Source of the DNA: Pedobacter cryoconitis
GTDB lineage: Bacteria > Bacteroidota > Bacteroidia > Sphingobacteriales > Sphingobacteriaceae
Assembly (NCBI RefSeq): GCF_014200605.1
Contig: NZ_JACHCE010000006.1
Span: 1-64,000 of the forward strand
Length of the DNA: 64,000 nucleotides
Direction: 5' to 3'
Shown here: in pieces, positions 53,557 through 62,663 of the stretch
Position numbering within the stretch: the first letter of the stretch is position 1
Layout: each line of letters begins with the position of its first letter
Translations under genes and position numbers: made by a program
The notes under the pieces: generated by a model
The model's input: the letters and a program-made list of their open reading frames with translations, nothing else
Database searches by the model: none
Told to the model about the DNA's origin: nothing

Positions 53557-54774
53557 ATGCATAAAACTATATTCCTGCTCTCCTTCTTATTCATTACTTA
53601 CAAAGCTAGTGCACAAAATGCAAGTGACGCGGTTCTTGTAAAGACTCCTGTCCGTGACACTTCTAATAAACGGGATTTAATAGATATTGCTAAAGTATTA
53701 TTCAAAATAAAACCTGGTACCAAGACCAGAGAAAAACCTAAGAAAGTTTTCTTTTCCCTGCTCCCTATCGGTGCTAATGTACCCGGTGGTGGCCGTGCGC
53801 TGATTACTTCAACCAGTGCAGGCTTCTATTTAGGAGACCGCAAAACAACCAATATTTCCAATGTAACTTTTACGCCTTACTGGAATTTTCAGGGCCGTTT
53901 CGGACTTCCTTTAAGGTCTACGATCTGGCTTAAAGATAACTCATGGACTATTCAGGGAGACACACGTTTTCTGGTTTATCCGCAGTATACCTGGGGTTTA
54001 GGAAGTGGGCATGAAGACCAGAAGACCCTGGTTAATTATAAATATGTAAGGTTTTATCAAAGTGCATTAAAACAAATCAGACCTTATTTTTATGCAGGTT
54101 TTGGTTATAACCTCGATTATTTTGTTAATGTAAGAACACCAGATGCAGGACTCCAAAAGTTTACAGGTTATAATGTTGGAACCGAAGAGGGAAGCAATTC
54201 TTTTTCTTCAGGGATCTCCTTCAATTTACTTTATGATACCCGTAACAATTCTATCAATCCATTGCCTGGAAGTTATTTGAATATGACTTTAAGAACTAAC
54301 CCCAAATTTATGGGAAGTCAGACCAGCTGGAAATCTCTTTATCTTGATGCCCGGAAATATATCTCTTTAAACACTAAACCTCATCAGCAGAATACACTGG
54401 CATTGTGGTCTTATTTCTGGACAGGTTTGAACAGCGGCATCCCTTATCTTAACTTACCAAGTATTGGCTGGGATCCATATAACAGATCTGGCAGAGGTAT
54501 GGATCAGAACAGATATAGAGGAAAAGGTCTGTTTTATATAGAAAGTGAATATAGAAGAGACATTACTGATAATGGTTTACTGGGTTTTGTCGTTTTTGCA
54601 AATGCGACTTCTGTAACTGAGCCGGAAAATAATATGTTTAAGAAAATTCATCCGGCAGTTGGAGCTGGTATGCGTATTAAATTTAATAAAGGCTCTAATA
54701 CAAATATTGCTGTCGACTATGGAGTAAGTAAAGGGTATTCCGGGTTTCAGATTGGCCTTGGCGAAGCATTTTAA
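53557..54774 (+). CDS. BamA/TamA-family outer-membrane barrel
   Basis: 405 residues with signal peptide (cut after ASAQ). A 16-strand surface-antigen barrel: GTEEGSNSFSSGISFNLLYD, LLYDTRNNSINPLPGSYLNM, FYIESEYRRDITDNGLLGFV, and a terminal Phe (GLGEAF). No POTRA domains remain before the barrel, only about 70 residues, so this is a short TamA-like protein rather than BamA itself. Confidence 0.85.
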   Translation: MHKTIFLLSFLFITYKASAQNASDAVLVKTPVRDTSNKRDLIDIAKVLFKIKPGTKTREKPKKVFFSLLPIGANVPGGGRALITSTSAGFYLGDRKTTNISNVTFTPYWNFQGRFGLPLRSTIWLKDNSWTIQGDTRFLVYPQYTWGLGSGHEDQKTLVNYKYVRFYQSALKQIRPYFYAGFGYNLDYFVNVRTPDAGLQKFTGYNVGTEEGSNSFSSGISFNLLYDTRNNSINPLPGSYLNMTLRTNPKFMGSQTSWKSLYLDARKYISLNTKPHQQNTLALWSYFWTGLNSGIPYLNLPSIGWDPYNRSGRGMDQNRYRGKGLFYIESEYRRDITDNGLLGFVVFANATSVTEPENNMFKKIHPAVGAGMRIKFNKGSNTNIAVDYGVSKGYSGFQIGLGEAF

Positions 54775-54804
54775 GAGTCTTCTGAATTCCGGAAGGCCCC
54801 AATT

Positions 54805-55278
54805 TTACGGCTGTGTATTAGGCATGACCATAACTGTATAACTATCGGCACCTGTTATTGTTTGAAAGATATAATCAATTGATAAATAATAGGTGTTGAT
54901 TTGCTTATTCTCGATATCCTGTATATCTTTCTTTTCTGTTCCGGACTCTTTAATTTCTTTTAAAATCAAATTATAGGCCTCAGCACCATTAAGTTGATAG
55001 TATAACTGATTAACAACTTCATCATCTGCCTGGATTCTGAACCAGGACAATGCTTTTGACTGTTCAGACTGATGTGTTCCATAAGAAAAAGTTTTGTATA
55101 ACTGTCTTCCCTGTACCCCCGATAATTCAGGTCTCACTCTCCATTCACCATGGATCAAACTATCAGTAACAGAGGAAACCGGCTGACCAATAAATGATTT
55201 AAGCTGGCTCAATTTTAAACTCTGGCCTTTGCTGAATAATATAGTAAAACAAAACAGGAAGGTTAGTACATATTTCAT
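54805..55278 (-). CDS. Secreted protein of unknown function, coupled to a histidine kinase
   Basis: 157 residues with signal peptide (cut after SKGQ). The mature part is unlike any family I know: helices and short strands, with a WFRIQADDEVVNQLYYQLNG segment. Its ATG overlaps the kinase stop by 4 bases, so it is translated with it. Presumably an exported partner or target of the KaiB-kinase pair; nothing in the sequence identifies it further. Confidence 0.75.
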   Translation of the reverse strand: MKYVLTFLFCFTILFSKGQSLKLSQLKSFIGQPVSSVTDSLIHGEWRVRPELSGVQGRQLYKTFSYGTHQSEQSKALSWFRIQADDEVVNQLYYQLNGAEAYNLILKEIKESGTEKKDIQDIENKQINTYYLSIDYIFQTITGADSYTVMVMPNTQP

Positions 55279-56936
55279 AGCAGCAAAGGTAATAAAATGT
55301 AAAAAGTAGAGCCCTTATTAATTCTACTTTGTACCCCTATTGTACCTTTGTGGTTTTTAATAATATCCATTGATATATACAGCCCCATTCCTAAACCGCT
55401 GGCCATAAAATTCTGCTCATCGACCCGATAAAAACGTTCAAATATTTTATCCTTCTGACTTGCTGAAAGACCAATACCATAATCAGTTACTGAAATTCTA
55501 AGCTGCGAAGCTTCTTTAGTAACAGACAATATAATATCCTTATGTAAAGGAGAATATTTAACTGCATTGTTAATTAAATTCATCAATACCTGCTCCAGCC
55601 GTTCTACATTTCCGTTTACCTTTGCATCAGTACCGGCTTTATAAATAATATTATAATCCGGAAACATATAAGCGGCATTTTCAGCACAGGTGGAAATCAA
55701 TGCGTCAACATTCAGCGGACACTGTCTGAAATGTAATTTACCTGCCTGTATCTTACTGACATCCAGCAAATCATTGACAAGAATGTGTAACCTGTTTATT
55801 GAACTTTCTGCTTTTACAATAAAAGTTTTTACCTGCTCAGGAATAGTCTCTTTCTTATAATTTGATATCAACTGTAAATAAGCACTCAGACTTGTAAGCG
55901 GAGTTTTAAGTTCATGGCTTGCCATACCAATAAATTCATCTTTTTTATCAATAGATTTACGCTGATCATCGATATCAGTTGCCGTCCCCACCCAAAACAA
56001 AAGTTCTCCGGTTTCATTTTTTAAAGGAACACTCCGGTTAAGATGCCAGCGATAAATACCATCATTCCGTTTGTAACGATTTTCAATCTCAAATACTTGC
56101 CCTGTTTTTATACAAGAGTTGAATTTTTCTCTGGTAGCAGGAAGATCTTCAGGATGAACTATATGCTCCCAGCCTTCTTCAAATGTTGGATCAAATGATA
56201 AACCCGTATAGTCATACCAGCGTTTATTAAAAAAATTCAATTGTCCGGATGGTAAATTTGTCCAGGTAATTTGTGGAATACTATCGGCCAGTAACATAAA
56301 ATGTTCCCTGCTTACTGAAAGATCTTTTGTTCTTTCATTTACTGTATCTTCTAGTATATTATTTAATTCCAGAGCTTCATTTCTTGCTTTTTCAAGCTCT
56401 TCATTCTTAATTCTTAAAACTTGCTGTGTCTCTTTCTGATGCGTTAAATCTGTTAAAAGAATACTAAAGGCAGTCCCTTCTTCAAGGTTCAGATTAGTTA
56501 TAGACATTAAAACAGACATCCCCGAAAAATCAGAACTGATTAAAGTCTCTTCTGTTTTATAATCCGAGACATTACCACTGGCTATGATATGATTAAGTTT
56601 ATCTGCTGTATACTGATTAATAAACTGATCAAAACGCTGACCAATCACCCTATTTAACGAGAGACCTGCCATTTCAGCAAAACGGGAGTTACAATATAAG
56701 ATTATTCCATTTTTATTCAGTGTAACCGCCCCCTCTCTCATCTTTTCGACCAGCACCCTAAAGGTCTGATCCGCAGTAGTAAGGGTGTATAATTGATGTC
56801 CCTCTTCTCCTTTTACTACGAAAGCATCGGCTAATCCCATCCTAATGGCTTCTATACTGGCATTCGCTTCTTTCAATTGAAGATGCAGCTCTTTGATTTC
56901 AGTCATTAATTGTGCTGTTGTATTTTGAGTACTCAT
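55275..56936 (-). CDS. Cytoplasmic PAS-domain histidine kinase of the KaiB-associated type
   Basis: 553 residues, no membrane helix. Residues 1-60 carry a coiled coil and the segment GLADAFVVKGEEGHQLYTLT that is typical of kinases next to KaiB/KaiC in Bacteroidota. PAS-1 about 58-165, coiled coil 170-208, PAS-2 about 211-325, HisKA with SHELKTPLTSL (His341), then HATPase with NLINNAVKYS, VTDYGIGLS and GMGLYISMDI. It overlaps kaiB by 4 bases and the secreted gene by 4. No response regulator gene is adjacent. Confidence 0.92.
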   Translation of the reverse strand: MSTQNTTAQLMTEIKELHLQLKEANASIEAIRMGLADAFVVKGEEGHQLYTLTTADQTFRVLVEKMREGAVTLNKNGIILYCNSRFAEMAGLSLNRVIGQRFDQFINQYTADKLNHIIASGNVSDYKTEETLISSDFSGMSVLMSITNLNLEEGTAFSILLTDLTHQKETQQVLRIKNEELEKARNEALELNNILEDTVNERTKDLSVSREHFMLLADSIPQITWTNLPSGQLNFFNKRWYDYTGLSFDPTFEEGWEHIVHPEDLPATREKFNSCIKTGQVFEIENRYKRNDGIYRWHLNRSVPLKNETGELLFWVGTATDIDDQRKSIDKKDEFIGMASHELKTPLTSLSAYLQLISNYKKETIPEQVKTFIVKAESSINRLHILVNDLLDVSKIQAGKLHFRQCPLNVDALISTCAENAAYMFPDYNIIYKAGTDAKVNGNVERLEQVLMNLINNAVKYSPLHKDIILSVTKEASQLRISVTDYGIGLSASQKDKIFERFYRVDEQNFMASGLGMGLYISMDIIKNHKGTIGVQSRINKGSTFYILLPLLL

Positions 56937-57241
56937 TCCTTATCCATAAAGTTAATCCCAAGTCCTCTTAATACCCATTGTATATCTGACAGATCACCAA
57001 TCAACCTCTGATGAGGTTCTGTCCCTTTATTAATCAATGCCGGTAATACAGTAATTTTCTCCTGATAAGCTATTTCAGGAAATTGATAGACATCAACAAT
57101 CTCCAGTATATAATTTCCCTGCAAATATTTTTCACAAATAAATTTAATCGTATTGATAGCTCTCACCGAATTGTGCGAAGCACCGGTAATGAAAAGCGTA
57201 AGCTGATATTCGCTATTCCTTTTTATCGGTATTTTGCTCAT
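56933..57241 (-). CDS. KaiB-like protein
   Basis: 102 residues, the normal KaiB length. LTLFITGASHNSVRAINTIK at the start, YILEIVDVYQFPEIA, ITVLPALINKGTEPHQRLIG and VLRGLG at the end match KaiB, including the conserved cis-fold region. In cyanobacteria KaiB binds KaiC and signals to kinases SasA and CikA. Here kaiC is not next to it; the downstream gene is a PAS histidine kinase. Probably a KaiC-independent signalling partner. Confidence 0.85.
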   Translation of the reverse strand: MSKIPIKRNSEYQLTLFITGASHNSVRAINTIKFICEKYLQGNYILEIVDVYQFPEIAYQEKITVLPALINKGTEPHQRLIGDLSDIQWVLRGLGINFMDKE

Positions 57242-57321
57242 TGATCTGAAATTAAAAATCGTTCTGCAGCATTAATAGCTCTGCTATACATCCATTAACA
57301 AAAAAACGACCAAGATTCATT

Positions 57322-57366
57322 TTATCATTTTAAGATTGATAACAATTCTCTTTAAGATGATATCAT
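57322..57366. promoter_or_regulatory. Dyad pair upstream of kaiB and the nuclease gene
   Basis: TTATCA (57322-57327) / TGATAA (57337-57342) with 9 bases between, then the 10-bp palindrome ATGATATCAT (57357-57366). Located between the divergent kaiB and secreted nuclease genes. Candidate operator(s); regulator unknown. Confidence 0.35.
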
Positions 57367-57504
57367 TTATTTGTGTAATTATACACTATCTCCCCATAGA
57401 GCAATTAAAACGATATTTAAGCATAAAGTAAAACGATAAATTAATATCTTATTAATATTAATAGCCCATATTTGAAGTCCAAAACAATTTTCAAATTTTA
57501 CAAT

Positions 57505-58914
57505 ATGATTTTTAAAAGATTACTAATCTACAGCAGCGTTGCAATTGTCTTAGCAAGCTGTTCAAAGAAAACTACAGAAGAAACTATTATCACAGATCCT
57601 GTCGTTCCACCGGCAGTATATTCAATAACTGAGGGTTTTGAAAGTTCCAATAAAGCACCTTATGCAATTGGAAATATCACTTCTACAACTGGAAGCTGGT
57701 CACTGGACGATGCACTTGTAGGTGCAACTGATGCCGATTTAAAAAACGGAACAAGAAGTATCAGACTAAGAACAGGAAATGTCACTATGAATTTTGATGT
57801 TAAAGGTATGACTATGCTTTATATCAAACATGGTAAATACGGTAAAGACTTAGCATCTACCTGGCAGTTAATGATGTCTACTGATGCAGGTGCAACCTAC
57901 AAACAAGTTGGTGCTGATATTGTAGATGACAATGCTACGTTAAAACTTGATTCATTTAAAGTTTCTGTGACTACGCCTGTCCGTTTTCAGATTAAAAAAA
58001 TTGGTACAACCAGGATCAACCTTGATGATATAACTTTCAAAGGAATTGGTGAGTCTGGTATCATTATCGGTACACCGGATACAAATCCTGTAGATACTGC
58101 AAATAATATTGTAGCTGCTACCCCACGTGGTATCACCGCTGGTCCAGATGCTCAGCCAGCTGCTGGTGACAACAGTAACTTATTATTCGGTAACCCTTCT
58201 AATGCAACTATGGTTAGCGCTGATAACTTCCTGCTTAACCAATCTTACTATGTAGAATCGTACAACAGTACTAAAGGTACACCAAACTGGGTGAGCTGGC
58301 ATTTAGATGCCAATGATTTCACTGGCGTATCTCCAAGATTAGATAATTTTGCAGGTTTTACAGGTTTACCAGCTGGTGCATTCCAGGTGCAGAGCAATAG
58401 CTATGTAGGTTCTGGATTTGACCGTGGCCACAACATTCCTTCGGCCGACCGTACAAGCTCTTCAAATGCTAACAGTTCTACTTTCTTAATGTCGAACATG
58501 ATTCCACAGGCTCCACAGAACAACCAAAAAACCTGGGCCAACATGGAAAATTATCTTCGTACAATTGCATCACAAGGCAATGAAGTATATATCATTATGG
58601 GTAGTTACGGAACTGGTGGTGTTGGTAGCAAAGGATCTGCGAATACAATTGCAAACGGTAAAGTTAATGTTCCATCAAATGTGTGGAAGGTAGCAATTGT
58701 TCTTCCGGTTGGTAACGGTGATTTAAGCAGAGTTTCAGCAACAACACGTGTAATTGCGGTTAATACTCCAAATATCAATGATATCAAAGAAGACTGGAAA
58801 ACATACCGTGTTTCAGTAAGAGATATTGAAAAAGCAACAGGTTATGATTTATTCTCATCATTACCTAAAAACATCCAGGACGCTATAGAAACAACAGTAG
58901 ATAAAGCGAACTAA
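57505..58914 (+). CDS. Secreted DNA/RNA non-specific endonuclease (lipoprotein)
   Basis: ATG 57505 used, because the upstream frame begins at a TTG. A lipoprotein signal ends in VLASC (Cys19). Residues 40-180 are a beta-rich module; then the DNA/RNA non-specific endonuclease domain with FDRGHNIPSADRTSSSNANS (DRGH active site) and NQKTWANMENYLR (Asn metal ligand), near residues 310-360. The enzyme degrades extracellular nucleic acids. CATATTTG at 57467-57474, a 7/8 -7 match, lies upstream. Divergent from kaiB. Confidence 0.88.
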   Translation: MIFKRLLIYSSVAIVLASCSKKTTEETIITDPVVPPAVYSITEGFESSNKAPYAIGNITSTTGSWSLDDALVGATDADLKNGTRSIRLRTGNVTMNFDVKGMTMLYIKHGKYGKDLASTWQLMMSTDAGATYKQVGADIVDDNATLKLDSFKVSVTTPVRFQIKKIGTTRINLDDITFKGIGESGIIIGTPDTNPVDTANNIVAATPRGITAGPDAQPAAGDNSNLLFGNPSNATMVSADNFLLNQSYYVESYNSTKGTPNWVSWHLDANDFTGVSPRLDNFAGFTGLPAGAFQVQSNSYVGSGFDRGHNIPSADRTSSSNANSSTFLMSNMIPQAPQNNQKTWANMENYLRTIASQGNEVYIIMGSYGTGGVGSKGSANTIANGKVNVPSNVWKVAIVLPVGNGDLSRVSATTRVIAVNTPNINDIKEDWKTYRVSVRDIEKATGYDLFSSLPKNIQDAIETTVDKAN

Positions 58915-58924
58915 AAATTGTATT

Positions 58925-58936
58925 GACATTAATGTC
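58925..58936. promoter_or_regulatory. 12-bp perfect palindrome before thiD
   Basis: GACATTAATGTC, 11 bases after the nuclease stop and 87 before the thiD ATG. Possible operator for thiD; too short for a strong terminator. Confidence 0.35.
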
Positions 58937-59023
58937 TATATTGATATTTTTACCTGAATTAATATTCATCTAAAATTATTCAATGAGATCATTAATCAAA
59001 TCTTTAATAAGATCCGGCAAACC

Positions 59024-59878
59024 ATGGTAAGTACTGAGCGTAAATATATTTACCCTTCAGTACTTACCATTGCAGGATCTGATAGCGGTGGCGGTGCAGG
59101 CATCCAGGCCGACCTGAAAACTATATCAGCTTTAGGTTGTTATGGAACTTCTGCAATTACCGTTGTCACGGCCCAGAATACTTTGGGTGTAACAGATCTC
59201 CATCATCTTCCTGCAGTTATAGTGACCAGCCAGATCAGTGCTGTATTAAATGATATCAAGCCGCATGCTATCAAAATTGGTATGATAGGTAAATCAGAAT
59301 TAGTACAGGCTATATCTGATACTTTAAATCAGTCTCTCCCCGTCCCCATAATTCTCGATCCTGTTATGATTTCAACCAGTGGCCACAGGTTAACTGATGA
59401 AAATACGATTGGGCTAATGAAAACATTACTCTTCCCTATAACAACTTTGCTCACTCCAAATCTGGATGAGGCAGCAGCGTTAGCCGGAATTGAAATTTCT
59501 ACGGTGGCACAGATGAAAACCGCTGCAAAAAAGATCCTTGATTTTGGCTGTAGTGCGGTACTGATCAAAGGCGGACATTTGAACGGGAACAAACTCTGTG
59601 ATATTTATCTGGATAAAACCGGAAGAGAATTCAGCTATGAAAATGATAAGATATTCAGTCAGAATACGCATGGTACAGGTTGTACACTATCATCTGCTAT
59701 TGCTGCATTTATAGCCAGAGGCCTGGAAATCACTGTGGCCATACAAAACGCAGAATCCTATGTTCATCAGGCTATAGACCAGGGGATGAATGTCTTTACC
59801 GGACAAGGGAAAGGTCCTTTAAATCATTTTCACGACCCTATCCCATTAATCAAACTTAATCCGGATCTGAAAAATTAA
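59024..59878 (+). CDS. thiD: Hydroxymethylpyrimidine / phosphomethylpyrimidine kinase
   Basis: 284 residues. LTIAGSDSGGGAGIQADLKT at the N-terminus, KPHAIKIGMIG, ILDPVMISTSGHRL, and HGTGCTLSSAIAAFIA with the anion-hole Gly and catalytic Cys, all typical ThiD. It phosphorylates HMP and HMP-P in thiamine synthesis. No other thi gene is in the window and no thiamine riboswitch was seen before it. A 77-residue gene follows by 12 bases. Confidence 0.93.
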   Translation: MVSTERKYIYPSVLTIAGSDSGGGAGIQADLKTISALGCYGTSAITVVTAQNTLGVTDLHHLPAVIVTSQISAVLNDIKPHAIKIGMIGKSELVQAISDTLNQSLPVPIILDPVMISTSGHRLTDENTIGLMKTLLFPITTLLTPNLDEAAALAGIEISTVAQMKTAAKKILDFGCSAVLIKGGHLNGNKLCDIYLDKTGREFSYENDKIFSQNTHGTGCTLSSAIAAFIARGLEITVAIQNAESYVHQAIDQGMNVFTGQGKGPLNHFHDPIPLIKLNPDLKN

Positions 59879-59890
59879 TATATTTGAACC

Positions 59891-60124
59891 ATGGCAGATT
59901 TAAAAACAGAATTTTCAGTAGAATTCGAAGGCGAAGAAATTCCGGTGATCATTACCGAGGTTGAAAATGATGAAGATTCAATCTTCATGGTTGATATACC
60001 AGGTCATGAGAATTTCGAAATATTTCTCTCGGAGGATGACATGTGGGTAACCAACGATGAAGTAACTGTGGATGAAGATTTTATCTTTCTTATAGGAGAT
60101 AAATTTGAAAGTCTGCAACCTTAA
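59891..60124 (+). CDS. Small acidic protein of unknown function
   Basis: 77 residues, strongly acidic (about 24 Asp/Glu), beta-rich: FEGEEIPVIITEVENDEDSI, then IPGHENFEIFLSEDDMWVTN. TATATTTG at 59879-59886 is a full -7 match only 5 bases before the ATG, so a separate, almost leaderless transcript is possible. Its last 4 bases overlap the end of the convergent AsmA-like gene. Confidence 0.75.
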   Translation: MADLKTEFSVEFEGEEIPVIITEVENDEDSIFMVDIPGHENFEIFLSEDDMWVTNDEVTVDEDFIFLIGDKFESLQP

Positions 60125-62559
60125 CTTTCTTTATTTTTCTTCCCTACCAGTTTAAATTTAATTTTACCATCCTCTCCATCTGTGGCGAGGATGTGTATAA
60201 CAATACCTTTCATCCGCCTTTCTTTAATCTCCTGTTTGTCGGTAATATCTTTATCCTTTTTCGGATTTCTAAGCGGTACATCCATCAGGATACTTGTTCC
60301 TTTTCCAGTAGTTGCATATACTCCTGACAGGTTAACATTGAGCACACTGGAGTTAATCATCATCGGATTAATAGTAACCAGTTTGCCTCTGACATCAAAT
60401 TTACCTTTAAGATTATCAAAAGTAATATTATCAAGATTTCTGAACGGGAATGCGAACCTGCCTATATTTTTTACGGCATCAAAACTTACCAGGGCTCCTT
60501 TCTTAATATCAAAATCAATGTTTCCATTCATTGACCCCGGGATTAGTTTACCCTGCCCATTAACACTTCCGGTAACATTTGTCCGGGTAGAAAAAACACC
60601 TCTCAGGTTTTTATAGCTCGGGGTTTCTATACCAAAGTTATCAAATGAATAAAAGAAATCCCTGATATTTACATTAGAAACTACAGTATTTAACGCAAAG
60701 CCATTCAAGCGGCCATTTTGTTTTAAACTTCCATTAAGCCTAATACCTCCACTTCCATATTTTAAACTAATATTCTTCAAATTCAAACCATTTTCAGAGA
60801 GAAAAATATCAGCAGTTGCATTGGTACCTGTAAATTTATTATAATATACTTTATCGACTCTGAGGTTAATCTCAGCACTTCCTTTCTCCAGCATGGTATT
60901 GATTTGCGTGGCAAAACTGTTGCTTTTACTTTTTGATTTAACAGGGATACTATTTTTTCTATCCCCCAAAAAAGCAAGGAATTCACCCAGGTAAATACTT
61001 GGACTGTGCATGCTCCATTTCAATAATATCTTTTCTGGCGCATTATAATAAAGATTAAGAAAATTCTTAACACTTCCATCCATAAAAACAACACTTTTAC
61101 CACTTTGAAGCCTGATATCTCTGATCAATAAATCAGGTCCCTTAAAATCAAGGGTAATCGATGTATTCTTAAAATTAACACCTCTTGGTACATAACTTAC
61201 GTCTGCATTTTTAACGCTGATCAGACCTGTTAAAATAGGTTTGTTAAATCTAAAATCTACAATATCTGCACTGTATTGCAATTTTAAATCGGCTGTACCT
61301 TTGGTGAAGTTTAAAACATCAGTGCCTAGTACTTTACTGAGTCTGGCTACATCAAATCTGGATTTAAATATACCAGTGGCTACCGGCTTGTCAAGATTAT
61401 GAATAAATACGGTATCAGCAGTAAAAGGAAGATCTTTATAACTGCCAGAAAAATGATAAAGCTTGATAGCAGAGTTCTCATCTGTATATCCCTTTCCATT
61501 AATGAAGTTATTCGTATAAATACCAGCAAAATTGCAACTATCTATTACTCCGCCAAATCCGGTCAGTACATTATCTTTTACACCTGCTTTTACAAAAATG
61601 GAAGGGTCACCCCCCGCCCCCATATTACCTTCTATAATTGCTTTGGCTGAAATTGGTTTGTCCAGATTAAACATATTCAGCTTAGAGGTAATATTAGAAG
61701 ATAGCAAAGCCGATGCGCTTTTCCATAGAATATTCGGGGCATTGATGCTGATTGAAAAATCAACCGGATCTTTTGATATTTTAAATTTTGCACCAATGAT
61801 AAAAGGATCAGCACCTATGTTTAGCACATTCGGCTTCACCTCAATGATCCCTGCTTTATCACTATAAACAATCTCCATTTTTCCTTCAATGACTTTATCT
61901 TTAGCAAAACTTCCTTTTTTAGTATTAAAGGCAAGACTGCGCACCAGCGTTTTTAAATTAACAGCTGCATTCCAGCCAGATGAAGGATAATCTACCTTAC
62001 CGCTAAAATCTTCAATTGCAAACAAAAACAGTTTATTACCTTTTCTGTTATCCAGGATAAAACGGACATTATTCAGATCAAAACGTCTTATTTCGGCGGG
62101 TGCTGAACTTTTATCCTTATTTACAGAATCCTTTTGAGGTTTCTTTTTGAAAATAGAAGTATTGCTGTAACCATTACTATCTGTAAACAGATAAATTTCA
62201 GCATCATTTATCGTAACTTTTTTAATTTCAATAGTTCCTCTTAACAGCGCCATTGTATTCACTGCAATATCAAATTTACTTGCTGTAAGTAACGAATGAT
62301 GATGGACATTCCATAAGCTATCTTTTATCTCTACTTTTTTTAAGGACACTGATACATTAGGAAAGCCCTGAAGGAAAGTCGGTTCAATATTATCAATTGT
62401 CAGATTCCCGTTAAGATTTTTATTCAGTTCTTTGGTTATAGAAGCTTGTAATTTCTTTTTATTCGCATTTACATAGATTGCAAGGCCGATAAAAATTAAA
62501 ATGATTAATAATATAACAGAAGAGAGTATCTGAATTGAGCGTTTTAACCAAAGGGACAT
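60121..62559 (-). CDS. AsmA-family envelope protein
   Basis: 812 residues. One N-terminal membrane helix (ILSSVILLIILIFIGLAIYV) and then the AsmA periplasmic beta-taco: ITKELNKNLNGNLTIDNIEP, FPNVSVSLKKVEIKDSLW, NGSLKQNGRLNGFALNTVVS, GSMNGNIDFDIKKGALVSFD. AsmA-like proteins are thought to move lipids between membranes and influence outer-membrane protein assembly. Convergent overlap of 4 bases with the acidic gene. Confidence 0.88.
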   Translation of the reverse strand: MSLWLKRSIQILSSVILLIILIFIGLAIYVNANKKKLQASITKELNKNLNGNLTIDNIEPTFLQGFPNVSVSLKKVEIKDSLWNVHHHSLLTASKFDIAVNTMALLRGTIEIKKVTINDAEIYLFTDSNGYSNTSIFKKKPQKDSVNKDKSSAPAEIRRFDLNNVRFILDNRKGNKLFLFAIEDFSGKVDYPSSGWNAAVNLKTLVRSLAFNTKKGSFAKDKVIEGKMEIVYSDKAGIIEVKPNVLNIGADPFIIGAKFKISKDPVDFSISINAPNILWKSASALLSSNITSKLNMFNLDKPISAKAIIEGNMGAGGDPSIFVKAGVKDNVLTGFGGVIDSCNFAGIYTNNFINGKGYTDENSAIKLYHFSGSYKDLPFTADTVFIHNLDKPVATGIFKSRFDVARLSKVLGTDVLNFTKGTADLKLQYSADIVDFRFNKPILTGLISVKNADVSYVPRGVNFKNTSITLDFKGPDLLIRDIRLQSGKSVVFMDGSVKNFLNLYYNAPEKILLKWSMHSPSIYLGEFLAFLGDRKNSIPVKSKSKSNSFATQINTMLEKGSAEINLRVDKVYYNKFTGTNATADIFLSENGLNLKNISLKYGSGGIRLNGSLKQNGRLNGFALNTVVSNVNIRDFFYSFDNFGIETPSYKNLRGVFSTRTNVTGSVNGQGKLIPGSMNGNIDFDIKKGALVSFDAVKNIGRFAFPFRNLDNITFDNLKGKFDVRGKLVTINPMMINSSVLNVNLSGVYATTGKGTSILMDVPLRNPKKDKDITDKQEIKERRMKGIVIHILATDGEDGKIKFKLVGKKNKES

Positions 62560-62663
62560 ATGAAAATATAGTTTCGTAGTAAACGTTTAAAATATGGAAA
62601 TTGTTTAAAGGTGGTTTTGTTCTATTAAATTGATTATTTTTATACCAATAAATACATACGACA

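Noticed and set aside
57472..57504. TTG start for the secreted nuclease
   Set aside because: It overlaps the probable -7 element, and the lipoprotein signal starts at ATG 57505.
59024..59100. Thiamine (TPP) riboswitch for thiD
   Set aside because: The bases before the gene lack the conserved TPP aptamer segments.
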